Under the pieces are notes generated by a model. It did not search any database. It saw only the letters and a list, made by a program, of their open reading frames with translations, and was not told where the DNA came from. 64,000 nt of DNA from Litoditis marina (Eukaryota > Nematoda > Chromadorea > Rhabditida > Rhabditidae): positions 27,699,511 to 27,763,510 of the forward strand of contig OZ038434.1 of assembly GCA_964036275.1 (NCBI GenBank), given 5' to 3'. Position 1 is the stretch's first letter. The number at the start of each line of letters is the position of its first letter. Of the stretch, positions 56,905 through 64,000 are shown piece by piece. A program made the translations under genes and the position numbers.

Positions 56905-57740
56905 TTCACACGCTGCGCAGACTAGTTTTTGATCACAATATTGCGGACTTTCAAAAGTGGTTTTATGCCATTTTCTCAAAAAAATTTGAGGTTTTGATAG
57001 AGAGAGATAGGCGAGGAAAAGCGCTATCATTAAGCTATTTGATATTTAATGTGCAAGGCAAATTTCTTCCCGAACCGACTCTTCCCGAACCAAAACCGAA
57101 CAGATTCTTCCCGAACCAGTTGGTTCGGTAAGGAACCGAACCGTTTGCGTACTCAAACCGACATGAAACTGGACCAAACCCTGATAAACGGGGCACTCAA
57201 CCAATTTCAGCATTATTGACATGAATTGGTCCGGTTCCAACTTTGTTGGCCTAATTTTGGTTCGGTTCTAGAACGAACCAACTGGTTCGGAAAGAATCGG
57301 TTCGAAAAGGAATTCACCAATGTGCGATTAGTGATCTACAGTTATTCTAAAAATCGTCCCGCGAAAATAGCTCCTGACAGCGGCCGCGTGGCGCGGCGGC
57401 AGCAAAACCGACGAATTTGACCGATTCGTCTGAAATCTGGAATATAAAAACAAAAAAAAACATTAGACTTATGTTTAAATCCGAAATCTTGGACCAATCG
57501 ATCAACATTAAGTCATTGTATCGCCTTGGAAACATTGCTCTCAGCTGCTGTGACAATTACTTCTAGATGTGTGGAGTGTGCGCAGTGAGCTGCTGTTTCG
57601 CTTTTTGATAGCTTGAATAGAATAAGATGAATTGGAAAAGCAATCGTATTAATCTGTAGATATCGTAACTCCATAAAAAGGTTAATCGAACAAAAACAAA
57701 AATGATGTCCGTGAAGGGATTCGAACCCTCGGCCTGCTGT
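56905..57740. mobile_element. repeat family RB, copy 2 (with nested MITE)
   Basis: It matches 40322-40935 from AGACTAGTTTTTGATCACAA to the tRNA-like end at 57706-57738 (minus-strand B box GGTTCGAATCC). A 264-bp hAT-like MITE is inserted at 57055-57318; the uninterrupted sequence is present in copy 1 near 40490. Confidence 0.8.
57055..57318. mobile_element. hAT-like MITE (GGTTCGG family), copy 2
   Basis: The TIRs GGCAAATTTCTTCCCGAACC and GGTTCG..AAAGGAATTCACC are flanked by AATGTGC on both sides (57048-57054 and 57319-57325). In RB copy 1 the unfilled site reads GATGTGCGACGAGTGATC. Confidence 0.85.
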
Positions 57741-58484
57741 AGCTTTTGAGATTGAACTGCATGGAATATAAAAATGGCGGACAATGACTCAAGAGAGAAA
57801 CAAAAAAATCTAATCTCGCAATTCTCGTGATCATCCTGACACATTGATTCAAAAACAAGTGCTAAACCTTTGAGAACATTCCGCTTACACTAAAAATTTA
57901 TCTAAAACAAAAATCAGCTATAATAGCCATTTTCCCCAACAAGACAGCAGAGGGTTCGATTGATTGAGAGATGCAGGGCGAGCGGTCGCTTACAGCCTGC
58001 CAGCAGACGAGAGAGTGTGTAGATCGAAGATATGCAGATGAGCTGGTCGCTCGCCGAACCCGGCCCTCTACCGATTTGACCGTACGCTGTCCACAACGGT
58101 TTGACGAAATCTATATACTGTGAGTCAATCGCACAGTCACGTGAAACATGTTAAACACAACAGAACTCGGAAACGACAAAGTGCACGATTCCTCATTAGA
58201 ATGCTAACTTTATGTGAATATTCAATAAACTTCTATGTACTCTGTTCTGTTATCAGTTTCGAATCAGTGGTGAGAAATTGTCATATTAGGACGTTTCATC
58301 TAATGTTTATTTGCTACAAGTTTTTTTTTTTCACTAGAAAACCAATATGGTTTTGACCCATGAAATTTGCGAATTTTTTTTCATTTCTCTCTTGAGTTAT
58401 TGTCCTCCTTTTCTATATTCCATGCAGGTCAATCTCAAAAGCTAAACGTCTCTCACTTTACATCGTTTTATTTTATACAAATTT
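57741..58484. mobile_element. TIR MITE family B, copy with nested RA element
   Basis: The ends AGCTTTTGAGATTGAACTGC and GCAGGTCAATCTCAAAAGCT are inverted. The interior matches 41300-41640 except for an RA insertion at 57921-58113. Confidence 0.8.
57921..58113. mobile_element. MITE family RA, copy nested in family B
   Basis: It starts AATAGCCATTTTCCCC and ends GGTTTGACGAAATCTATA, flanked by TATA. The unoccupied sequence AGCTATACTGT exists at about 41375-41390, giving a direct filled/empty comparison and a TA (or TATA) target. Confidence 0.85.
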
Positions 58485-60533
58485 GCATGAGACGTTTGAT
58501 TCAGGTAAAATGGGCGATATGTAGAAAAGAAGAATACAGATAGTTGTCTAGAAGATATGTATATACCATTTTAGTCAGATCTATATTTGATGGAGTATAA
58601 TCTTGTTCGGCACCCATTCGCGCTGAGGTTCATTCTTTACAGCCAACTTTGGACAATGGTGATTATCGAACATGCGGATCGGTCAAAATTTCTGAATCTT
58701 GAACTGACCACGGTCGCAGTGCAGTTTTTTGGCGCCAATTGTCGTGTAACCTGGAAATTGGCAATTTTGGATAATTTGGCGGGACCTGGCGTTATAATTG
58801 GTAAGAAACAGCTCTGAGGTTTTCAATGGGTAATAAGTGACTTACATTCGTGCCGCACAACTGAAGATAAAATCGATTTGAAATTAATAATAATGTTTCT
58901 ATGTGTCCCTTTTTATGAGATTCATGAACCGTAGGTCGTTCATTCGGTGACTTCTAATGAACCTCAGATGCGGCATGCTTTCAAGAACGTCGGCGAAACG
59001 AAAAGCTTTGAAAAACTACAATGTCTGCGAAAAAAACAGAACTTAAACAAGTTTTGTTCCGAGTTCTCAATAAACTCACCAAACACATTGGAAACCCCCA
59101 ATATTTCTTGTACATGATCGATATAATGCGTGTGTTGTGAGCTTTTTCTCACCGTTGAAAAATGGTTCAATATTTGAAAAGCACTTATGCTACAGTATCA
59201 CCGAAATCCCTGTTATTCTTAATTTTCACGGATCAAGAGGAGAAACCGAATGAAAAAATTCAACTCACGTATTTTCTGATTCTCCACTGTTACTCTATGT
59301 ATTTTTAATGGTTGTAATCTTACAACTACTCCTGCCGCCCAACCTATTCGTACAATGGATTTTGTAAACTGTTTATTATGTGAGAATACTGAGGAAGCAT
59401 CCACGTAGTTTTTCAAACATAGAAGCAAACTCAACTGATAAATTCGGAACAAAAATAGTTTAACACTTTCAACTTTAAATTGCTTAAACTTTGAACAAAC
59501 TGGCGTCATCGAACTCCATTCAAGAACTTATTGGCGCACACGATAATTCAGGAGAAATTATGTTAGGTTCATGATTGCCTTGCCATTAACTCACTCAATG
59601 ATAACTCATAAATTGGCGAACGCATCGGACTACATTTGAGAACTCGGAATTAGGACATTCGATACGCAGAAGGGTATAATACTGTTGATGACTCATTATT
59701 ATCCACTAGTATGAAAGGCTAGTGCAGTAGTATAAAGCGCTTATCTGGAGTGTATGTTTTTTTTGTAACAATTTTCCCGCACTTCCAGCCAAGAAGCCCA
59801 AGATCAAAGTGAGGCAAGCTGCGTGAGTAAACATGAGCTGGATGGACTTCATTTTCAATCATTTCAATCAATTCAATTCAATTCAGTTGGTAATGGGATG
59901 AGAGGGGTGGATCATTTTTCTCGCACAGACCGATTCAGAAGATTAAGACGTTGAGAAGTCAAACCTGAACAGAACCTTCACGCTATACTAAGAATAACTA
60001 ATGCACTCTTATATTAAAAAGGACTCTAGCGCTCTAAGTTATGGGGATTTCGCGCTTCACGTTGAGGAGAGCTGCCGCGCTCTATTTAGGCAGGACTCTA
60101 GCTATCTATGGCTTCGTTCATGCCTTTTGCAGTTGCAGCTAGATTCAGCGTAAATCTTGTCGAAAACACGCGTATTGATTTTTACGCCAATGCAGACTGC
60201 AACTGCAAAAATACGCTGCAGTTGTGTTGGTAATACTTTTTTAAGCCAGCTGCAGCGTTTTTTACGCTGAAATGAGCGTAATTTACGCTGACTGCAGCGT
60301 AAATTGCAGTATTGACATGACCATACTGCACTGCAATGTAGTTACCCTTTTCATGAACTTTTTTATCGTTATCGATCTTTTTCACTATTTTAGGCGTGCC
60401 ATAATTAGAATCCGATATGTAGTAGCAGTTGACTAGGAGTTTATTAGTCTAAAAATAAAATAAAAACCTGTTGGCACCGGGCGCTGGCGCCAAATTCAAT
60501 AAAATATCAGTTGTCGTCAATGAAATTGTGGTG
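58485..60533. other. spacer with weak minus-strand exon candidates
   Basis: 59509-59269 (-) is open, reads KSIVRIGWAAGVVVRLQPLK then IHRVTVENQKI and stops at a perfect GTGAGT donor. 59150-59085 (-) reads SSQHTHYIDHVQEILGVSNV before another GTGAGT donor. These may be two exons of one minus-strand gene of unknown family. The start and end are not resolved. 60010-60115 has remnants of the CGCGCTC satellite. 60180-60310 is rich in ACGCTGCAG-type motifs. Confidence 0.3.
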
Positions 60534-60785
60534 AATTCTATATGTAACCGGGTTTTTTGGTAACCGTTTTTCCGGTTGCTTTGATATTTAACCGGTCGGA
60601 AACCGAAAATAAAAAACCGGTTACCTGTTTTTCCAACGCAAAATGTGGTTTTCACCGTTTGTTCGTACGGTAACCGGATTTTAGTTTCAGGTTACCTACC
60701 GGTTACTTGCGAGGTAACTTGAAAAAAGGGTTACCAAAAACCGGTTAGGTTACCTAAAAAAAGGTTAGGTTACCTAAAAACTGCC
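60534..60785. mobile_element. GGTAACC palindromic MITE, copy 2
   Basis: It shares the end GAATTCTATATGTAACCGGG and the internal GGTTACCAAAAACCGGTTAG with 42578-42843. The right end has a short duplicated AAAGGTTAGGTTACCT. Confidence 0.8.
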
Positions 60786-61343
60786 AATTGCACCGCACCT
60801 GTCATGTGATAAACGTTGATGCAGTAAGCAGAACAACTCAAATCGAAACCTTTCTGAAATACAAATGGATAACTGCCATCTCGCTTGGCTGCAATGTAGG
60901 TGCTCTCAAGCTGACATCACTGCTGCCTTCCATTGATGGTTGGAACAAAAATACATACAACTGAACCACCATGGAAATGGCGTAAGGGACCAACAAGTTA
61001 AATCTAATTTGGAGGTAGTGAAACCTCTTCATCCTCACCCATTAAAGTTATTAACTGTTACTTATTCGGAGCAGTTAACTAACACTCAATGCATATTCAT
61101 TGAGACCCATGTTCGAAGTTTTGGTAGTTTCTCTATTTTCATAATTTTGACTCAATTCCATGAGAAACGAGTAATTGCAAAGCTCTCGGAAAACGATGAG
61201 ATACCATAACCTTAACGAAACTGATTGTATTCGGAAAATTGTGAAACAACCTTGATTTTGTGATTGTCAGAAGTCTCCCGTTCTTAGTTCAAACAAACAT
61301 ATTTGAGTGGTCTATTATATAAAATATAAAAGAGGTAAGTTAC

Positions 61344-61628
61344 TGCAATGATCAGTTCTTCCGTACTGTCAGTTTCAGATAATAAATCAGAAATGTCCTC
61401 CAAATCATCGGCATGGTCCTTTATGACGGTAGTTATTCTGTCTTTGTGCGGCGTTTGGCATTGGATCGTTTTCTCAAACGGCTTAGAACAAGATTCGAGA
61501 AGTTGGTAACTACTTTTTTTAATTTGGTTTTTATTCATGATCCCTTTGTATAGCGAATCCCCCTTACCATTCGAATTTACCTTCACGAAATACGTCGCGA
61601 TCTCAACAACCAAGTACCAACCAGCCAC
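61344..61628 (-). CDS. possible exon, membrane anchor plus helical domain
   Basis: The open stretch begins AGWYLVVEIATYFVK (a possible anchor), continues through CSKPFEKTIQCQTPHKD and ends DDLEDISDLLSETDSTEELI before a GTAACT donor at 61343. A second donor (GTAAAT at 61580) could split it. It lies head-to-head with the GT11-like gene. No family recognised. Confidence 0.3.
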
Positions 61629-61698
61629 TATGGTTAGACATGCGCTCTCTTTACATAATTTTGATTCAAAACAAACTATGGTTTTACAGTTTTCGCAG

Positions 61699-63860
61699 AA
61701 ACTGCGCAGATGAACAATTTGAGTGGATATGTGACGGTTCCTTTCTTAGAGGGTAGGCTTGCTAATCAGGTGAGTGAAGTGTGAACATATTATGATTGAG
61801 AAAGGGTTGAGCCTTCTCACGCACGCGTATCATGCCCTCTTAAATAGTGAAGAAAAATTACTATTTCGTAACAGCGGCGTGAACGACGACTACGTTTCCT
61901 TGTGAAAAAATGTCAATCTGTTCCGGCGTATTACGCCAAATTGAGTTTGACGTGTTTTTAATGATTTATTGTTTGTAAGCTTCGAAAACGCCAATGTTTT
62001 CAAGAATGCAACTTAAAAACTTATTTTAATTAGTTATTCAATAATAGTCTCTATCGGAAATCACATTTTAGTTCCAGAATATATGATACTTTTGACATAA
62101 TGAATCGAACAGAATTCTAAATTGTTTAAGATCGTGGGAAAATGAACATATAGAAATTAACTACGCTTTAAACGTTAACGCAATCCCGGACCCGCGTTTA
62201 CATGTATTTCGGCGTATTAGGCGGGGATCACCCAGATAATTATGGGATCGCTTCTTCTTGCATCAATTACTCATCAACGTAATTGATACACTCAGATTTT
62301 TGTCTCCCATGTTTCATATCTCTTCTATTCCGTTTATTCGAATCCCCAGTTCATGTTGATTTATTCGAAAATGTGCTGTATCAGAGGTTAGTCAGGGCGG
62401 TTCGATACGTACACATTTACAAGTGGCACACAAACAGAACGAAAACTTGATACAAAGCTTGAGTGAAAACAAAATAACAATCATCGCGAACATTTTTGAA
62501 TGTTAGTACTTTATGTTGGTTCATTCTGACAATGTTCCACGTGAGGTAATGTTACCTTTTTAATAACCTCTCTTAACACTGATTTGCAGTTATTTTTCCT
62601 GGTGAATGGATATTGCATAGCGAAGCAGTTACAAAGAGAATTTTTCATCACGCAGAATTGGGAAAAACTTCCAGCTGCGCTAGATGCACAACTGCAACAA
62701 GTGCATGCGATCTTCCCGGAATTTTCTCGTATTTACACGTCAAAGGTCAGAAATATATGCACTACGGGTTCGTTAAGGGTTTTTAACTATGATTTTAACA
62801 CTCAAGCTCTGACATTCTAGAACTTCAAATTTTTCAACACCGAACTAGAAAATACATTCATAGAAACATTTCAAACCTATGTTTAATATGACTATTCAAA
62901 CTATAAGCAGCGAAGTTGTTGATTTGTGTCATTGAAATGATACACGAAAGGACATGATATTTCATTCGGAGTGACGACGTTTCGGCGGCTTCGTTGTATT
63001 CAAAGCCATATCCACACGGAATGATTGGAGAATTATCTAGGCAACTGAGTATAAGTGTTGACCGGTAGCAATTCACGAAAACGTCGCTACTCTGAATGAA
63101 AGGTAATACTAACTCGTGTTCGCTTCTGGAACAAAATCAAAAGTAGATTCAACAACAGGCGGAGGTTAATTAACGACAAGGAATGACGATACAAAAATTT
63201 TAAAATTTTCTCTAGTTTATTTATTTTTTTTAGTTATTATTTCATGGATTCGGAACAGGATGTCGAGAAGAACATAATTCTACAGTTTCCAGGTTCCCTA
63301 TAAGCTCAAACAAATAGGAAGAAACCCACTGAGCACGAGTGATTTCATTGATCCTTTGGAGTTCGTAGTTCGCTTTATCAAAATGTTATTTCCAAACTAT
63401 CAATGGGACAGTGAATGTTCTTAATTTCTTATAAGTAAATTAAAATCACTCATCAGCCGTGGGATTTTTTCGAACTGCTCAAAGCTGTATCGGTAATATC
63501 GGTAATCGGGTCTTGTCTACCATATATAGAGACTATCTTCACTATTGTGTACAAATTATGCGTAAATAGAAACTCCGCCCACCCATACTATTTCGAACCC
63601 GTATGTTGTAATACTTTTGTCTGATGCATACATCAGACATCCAACAGATTTCCAAAGAGACGAACGTTTCATAACTTGAACATGTCTTATTAACTGCTGT
63701 TCAGCTACATCAACGAGCGTGCTCGCTTTGTGCAGTTGAACACACACTACGGACAAAACTACAACTACTTTCGTGATTGTGACTCAGATGTTCGCAAACT
63801 CTTCGCATTTTCTACGACAGTAAAGGAGAATGGAGACAATATCATGAAAACAAGAATGTT
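61699..63860 (+). CDS. alpha-1,2-fucosyltransferase-like protein (GT11), 5' and 3' incomplete
   Basis: Exons 61699-61769, 62590-62745, 63293-63384, 63457-63492 and 63705-63860 are phase-consistent. They encode GYVTVPFLEGRLANQ joined to LFFLVNGYCIAKQLQREFFI, the GRLGNQ-F...IA donor-binding start of GT11 (here GRLANQ). Then come IFPEFSRIY, a short exon with NCSKLY, and ERARFVQLNTHYGQNYNYFR followed by CDSDVRKLFAFS, which corresponds to the 'YFQ..KYF....IR..F' block. The last donor GTGAGT at 63861 shows the gene runs off the window. The region carrying the second GT11 motif (H.RRGD-like) must lie beyond. The third exon boundary (donor GTTATT) is the weakest. The upstream TM exon was not found. 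The expected role is GDP-fucose:beta-galactoside alpha-1,2 transfer in the Golgi. Confidence 0.72.
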
Positions 63861-64000
63861 GTGAGTCATTCACTAATTCAATGTGTGCGAGGAAGTTTGT
63901 GTAAGCAGAACCAATCAGAAGGGTATCTGCTCTCGCAGTCACACCCCATTCTAGGGTTTTAGTTGAAACACGGCGCAAAAGCCAACACTGGGCGGAGCCA

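Noticed and set aside
63241..63292. GT11 exon reading LLFHGFGTGCREEHNST
   Set aside because: It has an acceptor but no usable donor and its frame does not join the following exons; the acceptor at 63292 gives a phase-consistent alternative.

Overview
The window looks like a chromosome-arm segment of a free-living nematode, most likely Caenorhabditis or a close relative. It is AT-rich. Its introns use GT(A/G)AGT donors and (T)TTTCAG acceptors, and two genes start just after a trans-splice-type acceptor. The genes carry nematode-expanded families (DUF229, DUF1647, C1GALT-like GT31, GT11). DNA transposons, MITEs, tRNA-derived sequences and tandem arrays fill introns and spacers. I see no bacterial operon, CRISPR array or intact functional tRNA gene.

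Layout. 0-2.5 kb: a two-exon Gly/Cys-rich secreted peptide gene, an inverted repeat, a tRNA-like retroposon and a (TC)n tract. 3.4-9.8 kb: a seven-exon core-1 galactosyltransferase-like gene (GT31) on +, with a 3.35-kb transposon (copy 1) in intron 3. 10.2-11.3 kb: the 3' exons of a glycosyltransferase-like gene on -. 11.5-23.1 kb: a nested repeat zone. One LTR is split by a TA-flanked 1.9-kb element. It is followed by broken gag, protease and integrase remnants on -, a 20-bp minisatellite with higher-order structure, transposon copy 2 in inverted orientation with two exon-like blocks inside, a 25-bp satellite array, a retroposon tail and a second LTR. About 250 bp of host sequence is duplicated on both outer sides.

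28-32 kb: a six-exon beta-1,3-galactosyltransferase-like gene (GT31) on -, with a GC-AG intron. 32-36 kb: isolated coding exons and a miRNA-like hairpin. 36.5-45 kb: a DUF229 (sulfatase-superfamily-like) gene on - with degenerate active-site motifs and introns full of MITEs. 45.5-46.5 kb: a TIR element holding two divergent tRNA-like sequences. 47-49 kb: small exons on both strands. 50-55.2 kb: a DUF1647 gene on +. 56.9-60.8 kb: mostly repeats, including nested MITEs whose empty sites are visible elsewhere in the window. 61.7 kb to the end: the start of an alpha-1,2-fucosyltransferase-like gene (GT11) on +, cut by the window edge.

The recognisable genes are nearly all type II membrane or secretory-pathway proteins that build or modify glycans, or belong to families found alongside such genes. 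The region therefore reads as an expanded, fast-evolving glycan-modification neighbourhood. Gene models were built by eye from splice consensus, phase agreement and family motifs. Exon edges marked below as phase-consistent are firmer than the others.
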